From: Apteryx mantelli
Lineage: Eukaryota > Chordata > Aves > Apterygiformes > Apterygidae
Direction: 5' to 3'
Length of the DNA: 64,000 bases
NCBI RefSeq assembly: GCF_036417845.1
Contig: NC_089978.1
Coordinates: forward strand, 137,262,288-137,326,287
Below the pieces are notes generated by a model, which made no database searches, was not told the DNA's origin, and saw nothing but the letters and a program-made list of their open reading frames with translations. Positions 24,201-34,700 of the stretch are shown here, in pieces; position 1 is the stretch's first letter, and every line of letters starts with the position of its first letter. A program made the position numbers and the translations under genes.

Positions 24201-25602
24201 GTAAGTGGGACATGCTGGAAATAGGGGAGAGAAGGCTATTCACAGCAGTCCTGTCCTGGGTTAAGCAGTGGGGAATGCAGTGAGTAGGTCCGACCAGATG
24301 CTGGGAAACAGGAGGGGTATCCCAACTCCTACTGAGGCTAGTTCATGATGTCGCCACTCCTGGTGCTTCTCACCCAGACCACCCTCCATCTCACCTGATA
24401 GGTCAATGCCACCTGCCCATGGAGATGTGGTTGTGCAGCAGGGATTCAGCAAGGATTTTTCCCAAAGCATACGTCCTTGGTGATTGCTGAGACAGGAGAA
24501 TAGAGTGCTTTGTAGAATGGGAGGGAAAAAGCTCAAAGGGCACCAGAGGAGGTGTGGGGCACAGTAACCCTTCCTCAGATTCATTTTAGTAGTTGAGGAG
24601 AGGAGCAGAGCAGCAGGTTCTCTCTCTCTAGGCACTGGGTAATCCAGGCAGCACCATAGTAGTTTTGTGTGCAGCTGGGGAGGAACCTCAGTCATTGGTT
24701 CCTACTGAGTGTGCAGAATGAAGCAGTCCATCCAGACAGGTTGAGAGTGGAGGGTGAGCAGGGATAGTGGCAGTAATGATAGCTGGAGCTGTGGTGCTGA
24801 AGGTGGGGATGGGGATGGCTGTAGTGGTTGGTATGGGCTAGTGCCTCTCCCTTTCAGCAGGGAAGTGAGAAGGGCGTGCAGGATCAGCTCTTGCTGTTGC
24901 TCCTTCAGTTTGCAACAACAAAGGGGTGGGAAATAGGGAGTACCAGCCTTGTCCCCTTCTTGCAGCTGTTCTTATCTCTTCCTCCAGTGTGGCTAAGGCA
25001 GTTTGTCTTCACACTTTCACATCCAGTCCCCCTCCCTGTAGCTCTGTTGCCATGAGGGACCATGTGATTACACTATAAAGGCAAGAAGTCAGCCCCAGTT
25101 ATTTAAAGGCACTTCAGAAGTGTGGCAATTTTGCACTGAGGTGTCTGATAAGCTCTCAGCTCTTTTCCCAGGTGGCAAGAGAAGGCCCTCTTGAATTCAT
25201 AAAGTACACTGAGATTTCATTATCCCAAGTTGAGGAGAAGAGCAGGGTAGGCTTGGAGCCAAGATGTCTGTTTTTTCACCCAATCTGCAGAAAGTAGTTA
25301 TCCCTTCCACTTAGAAACAGATGGCCAGATTCCAACTCAAATCCTTTGGGAAGGAAATAAATAAAAAAAAAAAAAAGAAAATAGACTTGTCCCAATTCAT
25401 TTGAAATGAAACCCCAAATGTCACTCCTTTCTTCACCCAGGAGGGGACTGCTTCACACCACACTAGAAGCACTTATGTGACAATAAACCATTAGCCAGGC
25501 TCCCTGAGGGCATAGTGGAGAAAGGTAGAGGAATTTAGCTACTGGAGGGAGAGGTTCTTAAATGCACCGCGTGGCTGCTTTATTTTGGGGGATTGCTCAC
25601 AG
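24201..25602. other. Unassigned stretch between two exon-like ORFs
   Basis: A minus-strand ORF of 144 codons (24261-24695) has no recognisable motif. An A-rich tract lies near 25360-25380. Nothing else was supported. Confidence 0.4.
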
Positions 25603-25740
25603 TCAAAGACCTGGTATTCGCACCACTGCAGCGCCTTGGGCAAGCTGGGGTTGTTCTTCAATGGGCTGCTGGGCTGGAAAACAAGATGGAGGATAGTGCT
25701 GAGAAGGAGATGACCCACAGGTTTGGCATGCTTGAAGCTG
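25603..25740 (+). pseudogene. Second exon-like ORF of unknown family
   Basis: Flanked by an acceptor (GATTGCTCACAG) and a donor GTAAGTGGGG that is nearly identical to the donor at 24201. One frame stays open (KDLVFAPLQRLGQAGVVLQW, then LENKMEDSAEKEMTHRFG). Its phase does not join directly to the ORF at 24070-24200, so at least one exon would have to lie between them or one of the two is false. Some minus-strand fragments nearby (25880-26050) have a helical, HEAT-like look, but that is too weak to name a family. Confidence 0.22.
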
Positions 25741-27426
25741 GTAAGTGGGGTGTAGGGGCTGTTGTTCTCAGAGTGGAACAGCTGTTGGGATGGCCAGTCA
25801 CCTTTTCCATGTGCTCAAACACTCCATTGTGTTCTCTTTAATAGTGGTGCTGAGCTGTGTAGAGTGGGGCAGATGTAACGCTGCAAGATGTTCCAGGTGC
25901 CACGGATGAGGGCTGCCAGTACGTGGCAGGCAGCTTCTTAGAGGAACTTCCATTCAAACATTGTAACCACTTGTCCAGACTCAACAGTGCTGGCATTCAG
26001 CCTGAACCTGAGGGCTTGCAGAACCCCTTTATGGCCAGCTGGGAGGGGAAGAAACAACATGGAGGATCAATCCCATAGGCCCAGAACACTTTCCATGACT
26101 ATGGACAGGCTCTGGCTGCACCATTTTCTGTTGGGGAAGATCTCCTGACAGGGCAGATGAGGAGAAAGAAGCTAACAGTGATGAGCATGCCCAGCTACAT
26201 GCTACTCACCACTATGACCACACAGTGCTGAAGAATGGTATCCAGGCCTTGGTGGATCAAGTCCTCACAGCCCACAGTCAGCTGGTGCATCCACACTGGG
26301 CATCAACTGGACCCAGCTGCTTCAGCACCTCCCTTTTCTCCTGGTTCCACCTGGTTGGTACAAAATAAAATTGCTTCAGCTCCTCCCTGAGAAAGCCAAA
26401 GCTGCCAAACAGGATCTTGGGGGAGGTCGACCTTTGATGTGGTTGACAGTGGTCTTGTGGGGAGAAAGCAGTCTGCAGGAGGCAGCTGGTCATTAGAACA
26501 GTGCAGAGGGTGCAGCACTACAGCCAAGGCAGTGAGAATCAGCCCCATTCAGCTGTCATACTTCAGAAACTGAACTGATGTCAGCAACCTCTCTGCTCTT
26601 GAGATCTCATTCTCTGATTGCCTGTGTTTTGGATGACTGGGTTGGGTCTCACTGTCATGCTGTGCTGCAGTTAGTGATGCATGGTTGCAGCAGCCTAGTA
26701 AAGGTAAGAGTCTAAAATGAGTCCAGGTATCCAAGCATCCTGGTTCCCCTGAGCTCTGCTGTGAAATCCTTCCCTGTCCTTCTGTACTGGACCACAAAAA
26801 AAAAAAAAAGAGGAAAAAAAAAAAGAAAAAAAAGAGAGAGAGAAAAAAAAAAAAGACCTTCCAGCTCTCTGCCCTTCTGATGCTGCTACAAGTACATCTA
26901 TTTGCATTTATGTGCTCTTAATGTCAGCTGCAGATTATAGGACTTCCTGGACCCTCTTCTCGCCAAAAAGATGAGAGTTTGAGGCACAGGACCTCAGTCT
27001 TAACATGCAAAGAGACAGAAACGCATCTGATAATTTTAAGCAACCAAGTTATGGCAAAGTATTGGGCATAAGAGAGCGTGAGAAGGCTGGGGGGAAAAAA
27101 AAGGACACCTGAGAATATAGGAGAAAAGTGAAGAGGTCTCTTGGCTGCAGACTGTGTTCTCCATGGATTAAGGAGAAGAATAGATACTGCTGGGGACCAT
27201 GGCTTTCAGTCAGTCTCACCAAAAAAAGCACCAAAGGAATGAGATGTTCCCATCTACACTAGCCCAACTAAATTTAATTATCATTTACGTTATGTCTCCA
27301 TTGCATTAATTCAAAATTTTAATGATTATTAAAAATTAATTTATTATGAAGTGGCAGACACTAAAGAATCACCCACTTCTCTCTCAGAGAATGTATTATG
27401 GCAGTTTTCTTCCTTATCTTATCCTA
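25741..27426. other. Intergenic with A/GA tract and TAAT-rich patch
   Basis: A purine low-complexity tract (A runs mixed with GAGAGAG) occupies 26796-26856. A patch at 27268-27350 is dense in TAAT/ATTA cores. The remainder shows no recognised gene; minus-strand ORFs near 26278-26548 overlap in two frames and are unsupported. Confidence 0.45.
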
Positions 27427-28865
27427 GCTGATAAACTTAAGGGCAGAGCTGCTATTCAGAGGGACATAGACAAGCTGGAGGAATGGGCTGTCAGGAACCT
27501 TATGAACTTGAACAAGAAGAAGAACAAAGTCCTGCACTTGGGAAGGAATAACCCCTGGCAATGCAGTGGCACAGCCTTGGGACTGACAGGCTGGTGAGCA
27601 GCTCTCCTGAAAAAGACCTGGGGTCTTGCTGCACAGAAAGCTGAATATGAGCCAGCAGTGTGCTGTGGCAGCAAAGAAGGCCAACTACATCCTGTGCTGT
27701 ATTAACAAGACCATAGCCAGTAGATCAAGGGAAAGGATTATTAGCATTTGTGAGACACTATCTAGAATATTGCATCCAGTTGTGGGTCCATCAGTACAAG
27801 AAGGACATTAATCAACTGAAACAAGTTCAGCAGATGACCACCAAGATGGCCTGGAGCACCTGCCCTGTGAGGAGAGGCTGAGGGAACAGGGCTTGTTCAG
27901 CCTGGAGAAGAGAAGGTTCTGGGGGTGCCTAATAGCAATCTTCCAATACCTAGGTAGGTGATCAAGAAGAGAGGGTCAAGCTCTTCACAGAGGGAGCTGG
28001 GAAGACAAGAGACAATGGACTTAAGTTGAAATGAGATGTTCCAAATGGATATAGAGAAAAGCTTGTTCACTGAAGAGTGAGTAAAGAGTTAACAGGACTG
28101 AAGAAGTTTGCCAACTAATATGTGCAAGGTCGTGGGATAGAAACTGCATGGACTTCAGGGAGGGAGGAGGTGATAGGGAGGTATGGCGGTCTTCCCTCAC
28201 TAGCATGGACTTTCTAAGCAGAAAAAGAAGAAACAGTGCTGTGACTGTGCGACTGGCAGAGGTCAGCAAAAGCATTGTTTGCCCAGAGTCCCAGTTGCAT
28301 AAAAGGAAGCTTGGAAGCTAAGAGAGTTTGAGCAGGGGATGGGAACGTGACCTGACCATCCTCCCCGGCTGGACCATGAGTATTCCCCCCCTCCCCTTTT
28401 CCTGGGACGCTGGGTTAAGGTAACTCCTCGAGGTTGAAAGTCCTCTCACTAAGAGAGTGAACAAGCTAGCTTTCAAGCTGGGATAAGCAGTGTTTCCAAT
28501 TATCAGTGCAGTAGCCAATGGTTTGGGGTTATCCTTTCTAAATTAGTACTTGCATTATTTTAATGGGTGTTACAAATCCGAGAGCTTGCATGAGGAAATA
28601 AATATATTTTTTATTACGTTACTGTCTAAGTTGTTACTATTGAACCTTCATAGCATGACATTCACCATGAGGGCAGTCAAGCATTGGAACAGGTTGCCCT
28701 GAGAGGTTGTGCGGTCTCCGATCTCATAGATTTTCAAGAACCAGCTGAATAAAGCCCTGAATAACTTGACCTGACCTCATAGTTGACCCTGCTTCGAGCA
28801 GGAGGTTGGACTAGATAACCTCCTGAGATCCATGCCAACCTGAATTCTCCTACAATCCTATAATC
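27427..28865 (+). mobile_element. CR1 LINE 3' fragment, interrupted by a solo LTR
   Basis: On the plus strand the translation starts in the C-terminal part of CR1 ORF2 (GRAAIQRDIDKLEEWAVRNL, then VLHLGRNNP, then MSQQCAVAAKKANYILCCIN). It continues through the [16 protein letters not shown] region and ends near CCTATAAT at 28865, with GGACTAGATAACCTCCTGAG just before, typical of the CR1 3'UTR. The element is split at 28066-28665 by an LTR insertion and has several frameshifts. Confidence 0.88.
28071..28660 (+). mobile_element. Solo LTR with exact 5-bp target duplication, nested in CR1
   Basis: The 590-bp element begins TGAAGAGTGAG and ends TAGCATGACA. It is bounded by TTCAC at 28066-28070 and again TTCAC at 28661-28665, and the CR1 sequence resumes directly after. 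A TATA-like CATAAAAGG is at 28298-28306 and a poly(A) signal AATAAA at 28597-28602. A 5-bp duplication fits several retrovirus-like classes, including class III (ERVL). No internal viral genes are present, so this is a recombined solo LTR. Confidence 0.9.
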
Positions 28866-28984
28866 CCCCAACTGAGCCAATTAAAGGAGCATTATGTTCA
28901 GGCACTGATTATAATTTCCCTCTACTTCAGGTAGATCTTCCAGGTGATCTTTAGCAGCTTGTAAAAGTTGTATCTGCTATTTCC

Positions 28985-29318
28985 CTGTCCAGGTAAAGAC
29001 ATATGAAGAAAGGCTGAGGGAGCTCTTCTCACAGGCCAAAGTGACAGGACAAGAGACAATGTACACAAGTTGCAATACAGGAAGTTCATGTTGGACATAA
29101 GGACAAAAATTCTTGCCCCTAAGAGTGGTTCATCATTGGAACATATGCCTGGAGACACTGTAAAATATCCATCTTTGGAGATTTTTATAACTTGTCTGGA
29201 AAAAGGAACTGAGCAACCTGATCTAGCTTTGAAGTTAGGCCTGCTTTGATCAGGAGTTTGGACTAGAGACCTTCACAAGTTCTTTCAAACCCAAATCCTT
29301 CTATGATTCTATGATTTA
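28985..29318 (+). mobile_element. CR1 LINE 3'-end fragment
   Basis: Starts in the region encoding EERLRELFSQ, continues through the segment corresponding to the last ORF2 residues, and ends with CTTTGATCAGGAGTTTGGAC, then CTTCTATGATTCTATGATTT, i.e. the CR1 3'UTR with its terminal octamer repeat. Truncated at the 5' side and diverged. Confidence 0.85.
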
Positions 29319-29618
29319 TGTGCCAGGCAGTACCAGGGAATCTCTCTTCCACTTCCATTCGACCATTCCCTGTGTTTGTAACTCCAGTCATGTGTCCAAA
29401 CCTCTCCAGTTTCTGCCTTTTTGCTGCTTTTAGTACAGGCTCATGGGAGCCAATTACTGCAATTATGTCTTCACCAGAACTGCTGTTAGTTTCACATAGT
29501 ATGTAAGATATCCACAGAATTCTTTGGAGATAACTGCTTTTAAAGTTTTTTAAATTGTTGCTGTGAAGAGTCTGGCATTGGCATGTAGCTTGCTAAGAAT
29601 ATAGTCATTCTAAAAAGC

Positions 29619-29624
29619 TTTATT
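29619..29624 (-). terminator. Poly(A) signal for the candidate minus-strand gene
   Basis: AATAAA on the minus strand, about 720 bases beyond the stop codon of the candidate gene at 30346-30948 and before the CR1 fragment that ends at 29318. No other strong AATAAA was noticed between the stop codon and this site, so it is the natural 3' end if the gene is real. Confidence 0.4.
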
Positions 29625-30345
29625 TTGATTGTATCTATCTAAGATGTTCTTGCCTTGTAAGAGGCTTCTGTTCCATTATTAATTATCCTACAACGACAGG
29701 GAAGAAACAGACACAAAAAATTCCCAGCTCTATCCCACACTTCAAGGCATAACAGCAGAAACCTCTTTAAAACTTTTGGCTGCTAGACAGTTCCATGTTG
29801 GGATACAGTAACTGTCTTCATATTTACTTATGCAAATTCTGCAAACAGCCTGACCACTTCCAATTGTCACCCTGTTGGAAGGTTCCCCCATGTACTTCAA
29901 AAAATACACAACAGGCAGCAGTAATAATAGGAGCAAAAGACTCACAGAGGCTCAGGTTAGACATAAAGCACTGGCAGCATCTTTCCAAGGAAAAAAAAGG
30001 GCATTCAGCAGGCATGCTGCAACAGCTATGGTGGTAACACCACCCTTATATCTATCCTTTTTACAGATTCATAAATTAGGACCTCACAGACAGGATCGGT
30101 CCACACAGTCATTATGTGTTTTTCAACCATACCAATATGAATATCCTGTCTGGGAAGAGATATCCCTACTTCTGGTAAATTCCTCAGCTCCTGAAGACAT
30201 GGGCATCACATGCTTGCCAGTGAACTGCCCTCAGTGATTCACCCAAGGTTGCTTAACATCAGAAAAAATAACCTCTCCTAACTATGTATTGAGAGACAAG
30301 GTCAGCAAGGCCAGAATCTGGGTATACATCCTGTTTGACACTCCT

Positions 30346-30948
30346 TCAGAATATGAGAAATTCATCATTTTCAATCCACCTGTGTTGTTTCTGGAATGCT
30401 GCCCAATGAACAACCTTCACAGCAGGATGTACTTTAATGGCTTCACGTGACTGCATGACAACTGCCTGTTCTGTGAAGTTTCCAGCTTGGAATTTACTGT
30501 CCACTAACCAACGGCAGTGTGAGTTAGCAAGCTTCTTGGGGCTGATTAACCGCCTGTTTTTCCACTCTACAGCTCTCATTCTAGACTCTGCACAGAAAGG
30601 CTGGGATGAGCTACATTCATGACTATGGCCCTCCTCAGTAAGAAGTCCTACAACTGCTTTTGCTTCTAGATCTGAATTACAATGTAAAGATGCCACTAGG
30701 TGTTCATTTTTCAAGCTCTGAAAGTCCAGCTGATGAATGCCTGCAACAAGCTGCAGTTTTCACTTCCTCTCTGCATTAGGTAATCACTTCAGAGTTGTCA
30801 CTTTCACTGTCCTACAAGGTGCTAGCGCAGTACCGATTCTTTAAATGCTATGTGGCAGAGAATATATGGCACATATACAGGCACATGTGGCCTGGCCCCT
30901 TACGGGCTGTGAAAACTCTTTCTGGAGACTAGACCCATTGCTATCCAT
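30346..30948 (-). CDS. Candidate two-exon gene divergent from PARP11, product unknown
   Basis: Exon 1 is 30948-30904: an ATG in strong context (A at -3, G at +4) encodes MDSNGSSLQKEFSQP and is followed by the donor GTAAGG. Exon 2 runs to the TGA at 30348-30346. Three in-frame acceptors are possible, leaving exon 2 starting at 30750, 30729 or 30717; the last has the best pyrimidine context (GGACTTTCAG). The intron is about 153-186 bp with a branch-like CCTAAT. The joined protein would be 138-149 residues, contains SPKKLANSHCRWLVDSKFQ and ends HRWIENDEFLIF. Third codon positions vary as in real coding DNA. A CpG island lies just upstream and an AATAAA downstream. I recognise no domain. Alternatives are a chance ORF, or the last exons of a longer gene starting in the CpG island. 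Confidence 0.42.
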
Positions 30949-31169
30949 GATGACAGCCAAAAATTAAAGAAAATAAAAACAAAGCTGCAGGGTACAGAGA
31001 AGTGAGGCACACTGAATTGAGCATCTCACAGCCAAAACTGCTACCCATACCACAACGTACTGACAAGACTGCCAGAGGCCGCAGGGCTGACGGGTGAGGG
31101 TCATGGCAATGCCACCACGCTGCGAGGCCAAGAGATGGCCACAGTACAAGGTAGGCAGGCAAGGCCCAG

Positions 31170-31760
31170 CTCCATACGGCCTGTGCCTCCTTCCTCCCCC
31201 CGCCCGCGGCGCGAAGGGGCGCCCAACGCAACCACCCCTGCCCCAAGCCTCCTCCCTCAACTGCCTCCCAGGCTCCCGCCTACTTCGCGTCAAATTTGCA
31301 TACCAGGCCTCGCCCCTCTGTGTGACGAACCGATATAGCCCTACCTATAACAGCTGTTGCTCCTCCCTTTTCTTCTGCCACCGATAACGGAAGCGCTGGG
31401 GAACCTGAGCAGTGACGAGCCCCGAGCGGCCGGGCTCGGCCTGCTTCCCCCCCCCCCCCCCCGCCACTTCTCCCCATCCTCCGGGCAACATGTGGGGAGC
31501 GAGCCCGGGGTGGGCGGCCGATGCGGTGAGTGCGCGTGGGGAGGGGGACGGGGGAAACGGCCACTCCTTTCGTTTCGTTCCCTCTCCGCCTGCCTCCTCC
31601 TCGGTAGGCGCGCTCCAGGCTGCAGGCCGCTCTCGGCCCGTCCCGCTCTGCCCCACCCCCTGCAGGCGAGTGAGCGCGCGCTGAGAGACCGTGTTGCCAG
31701 GTTGGGCACGGGGAGGCACAGGCCGCCACCGCTCTCTTTGAGGGAGGGCTAGGAGTCAGA
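31170..31760. promoter_or_regulatory. PARP11: CpG island, promoter and first exon region of PARP11
   Basis: GC-rich, CpG-dense segment in an otherwise AT-rich region, covering the PARP11 start codon at 31490. It contains an octamer motif ATTTGCAT at 31294-31301, about 190 bp before the start codon, a C16 run near 31447, and a CTTTCGTTTCGTTCC motif at about 31567-31581 in intron 1 that resembles an IRF half-site cluster on the minus strand. Because a candidate gene reads away on the minus strand from 30948, the island may be a bidirectional promoter. The transcription start sites are not visible. Confidence 0.75.
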
Positions 31761-34700
31761 TGGGGGAGGAACTGTTGGTACATTTAGCTATCTCCCCACA
31801 CCCCGTCCCTGAGCTCTTACGGGCTCAGCTCTGGAGGAGGGTAGGAAAAGGGGCGATCACAGCAGTGGTCCTCTGCAGAAGTGACAATGCAGCTGCAGAG
31901 GGCCTCGTCCCTCTGAGCTGGCTCCTCAGGTCATGGCCTGTACCTGTGCTAATGCTGTTCTTTCTTCTCTGCCACCCCTTCCCAGCACTGTGCTCTCATC
32001 TCAGGAAAGTCTCCTTCTCAGATACTTTGCTGCCTAAGGAAGGGCTGGAGTCTCGCTTAGGGCTGCTAGTTGACCCAGCCAGGAACTATGCAGAGTTACT
32101 GATTGTTGGCAAAAGAGTCTCCAGCACTAAAGCACAATCCAACAAATGGATGTGGATAGCAAAAGAAAACAGAATAGCCCATCTGGAGGCACCGTAAAAC
32201 ATATTTATCATTTATTTAAAACTTCCTGAGAAATGAGCAAGTGTGTTAGCATTACAGCCATTCAGTTGCAGCACTTTCATGACACAACAAGCATTCATTC
32301 TTATTAGAAGAAACTTTCTGCTGTCAGAGTAATAGTTGTGACTTTTACTCAGTTCATGATAACTCCTGGGCCAGTAGTAACAGTGCTAGTAATGGGAGTT
32401 GAAAGCTCCTCTGTTAGCAATAACATTGAAATTCTCATTGCTGCATCTTTGATTCTAGTCATCCAGAAAAAAAACGCTAAGAGTTTCTGCTCACTGCACA
32501 TGCATTCAGAGATTTCGGACAAAAAACTACCTGTTCTTTGTAAATGGAGTGGATTTGATTTTAAATTCATCAGTAAATTGAGCAATTTTGTTTTGAGCAT
32601 GTGGGATTTGGATTACCTTTCAGACCAGCTCTCAGGTTTTCTTTTTAGCGTTTACGGCTTGCATCCTTCTTCCATACTTAGAAGTATCCAGGAATCTACG
32701 CAAGATTCTGACTGGGATAATGTGTGGACTGGAAGTAACATTTTTGAAAGTTATGGGAATAACTGTTTCAAGTTTCTTCCCCCCTTTCCCTCCCGGGGAC
32801 TGTACTGCTCCCAGAGGAGTATAAGTGTGTTGATAGGTGCAGATGAACATATCCTCTCTGTTTGTAACTGTTCCAAAGCCATTAGTAATTTGAATGATCA
32901 GATTCAGGCCCTGAACTAATGTTGGATGGACCTGAGGTCTGGTTATTCTAGTGCGAAAATGAGAAAACTAAAATGTACCCCAGAAAAGTTTTCCTCTTTC
33001 TTCTTAGTCTTAAAGAAGTGTAGACTACAGTAACTCAGCCTGTAGGTGAAAATATGGCCTTTCTGCTTAAAATTGAGGCAGTTATCCTTGTAGATTTAAA
33101 TAATGAAAGTAAGCTGCCAAGACCTTTCAGTGTTGTATGGAGCTCTCATTTCATCAGGCCTTCCTGCTGGAAAGAATGGATGTGCTTCCATTTGTGCTGA
33201 AATAGGTGTGCCCTGGGATTCTGCAATTTAGCGATGTCGTGGAGGTCTATCACTGATTTCCCTGTTTTCTAAGCATTTAGATTTGTAGGAGCTTTTGCTA
33301 ATTAGAAATCATGCCTTATTTGAGACAGTCTCTAGATAATTCCATGAAGCAATTTCTATGATTTTTGAAAACACCATTGAAGGTTTGCTTGGGAAAAATA
33401 TGGAGGAAGGTATTGCTAGAAGAGCACAATCTGCTCTCATTTCCTGCCTCAATAGCACTGGCCAGTTGGCTCATACTTCTTCATCTCCAAGGTGCCTTCT
33501 GAAGGTCTCTTGTTTTCTGGGTTGGAGTGTCCAGGAAGCAACTGAAATATCCAAACTGTTAGCTGGAGAATGTTTTGACTTATTTGTGCTGGAGTGTGGT
33601 GTTTCACTTTTTGGAAGCAAAAGTTAAGTTGAGGAAAAAGTTGAGAAGAGTGCCAGTCTTGGTTAATCAGTTAGATTGGATGAATTGCTAACTCTTTATG
33701 AGAGTTGGGTAAGCCTGTTTCTCTGAAACTTTTTTGCCCTCATTAGCATTTTTACTGTTGTTTATTAACTGGTTTTGACAAGTTAGGAGATATATGCAGG
33801 TGGAGTCAAATTCTTTCAGAATTTTCAGGATTTTATTGTTAAGTTGAAATCTGGTGGGAGCTGTTGTGAAGTTTTCCTGGTATAGCCATTGGTTGTCTTT
33901 TCTATGAACTTGTCCAGTCACTTTTTGAATTTGCATAAGCTTTCAGGAACCACAGCATACCATGCAAAAGAATTCCGTAGTTTAGCCATCTATTTTATGA
34001 AGACGTTTCCTCTCATTTGTTTTGAACTTAACACTTACAAGTTTTGTTAGACATCCCCTTCTTAGTCTGGAAGAAAATGTAATCAGTTATTCTCTATTCA
34101 ACTCTGCCATGATTTTGTAGCCTTCTGTTATATCCTCTCCTCAGTTCTTTCTTCCATCCTGAAGAATCCTAGCTTTTGTAGTCATTCCTTGTGTGGAAGC
34201 CATTCTGCTTGTTTTTTGTTTTTTGGGGGGTTTTTTTGGCAGCCTTCTCTGCACTTTTCATAATTTTACTGTATCCTTTTCAAGGCATTTTCAAGGATTT
34301 TTTTCATTTGGGGGGAAACAAATCATCGTGCAGTGTTGAGGAATAATGCACTGTGGACTTAACAGTGACATAATGGTGCTTGTTTTGGTCTGTAAATTTT
34401 TTCTAGCAACTCTTAACATCCCATCTGATTTGTTGACTGCTGGTGAGTATGTAGTAGATGTTTTTGTCAAACTATTGGATGTAACCCCAATATCTTATTT
34501 CTGAGTAGTATGTTACTTGGAGCCTATTGTATTTATGACTGGATTTGCTCATATGTCCGTCATTGTGAATTTAGCACCTCTTTTTGATGTGACAAAGCCT
34601 ATAGTTCTTGACCTGATGACATGTCTGTAAACATTTGAGAAAGAGTTAGCTTTGCAAATGTTTAACTCACTTTACAGGTAATATTTTTTTAAACTGGATA

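Noticed and set aside
31280-31783. Overlapping ORFs of 122-167 codons on both strands in the CpG island
   Set aside because: GC-rich DNA is poor in stop codons, so all frames stay open. Only the short PARP11 exon 1 is supported by splice signals and homology.
32338-32919. Plus-strand ORF of 193 codons in PARP11 intron 1
   Set aside because: It opens with a GTG codon, has no domain, no splice or promoter signals, and an ORF of this length is expected about once by chance in a window this size.
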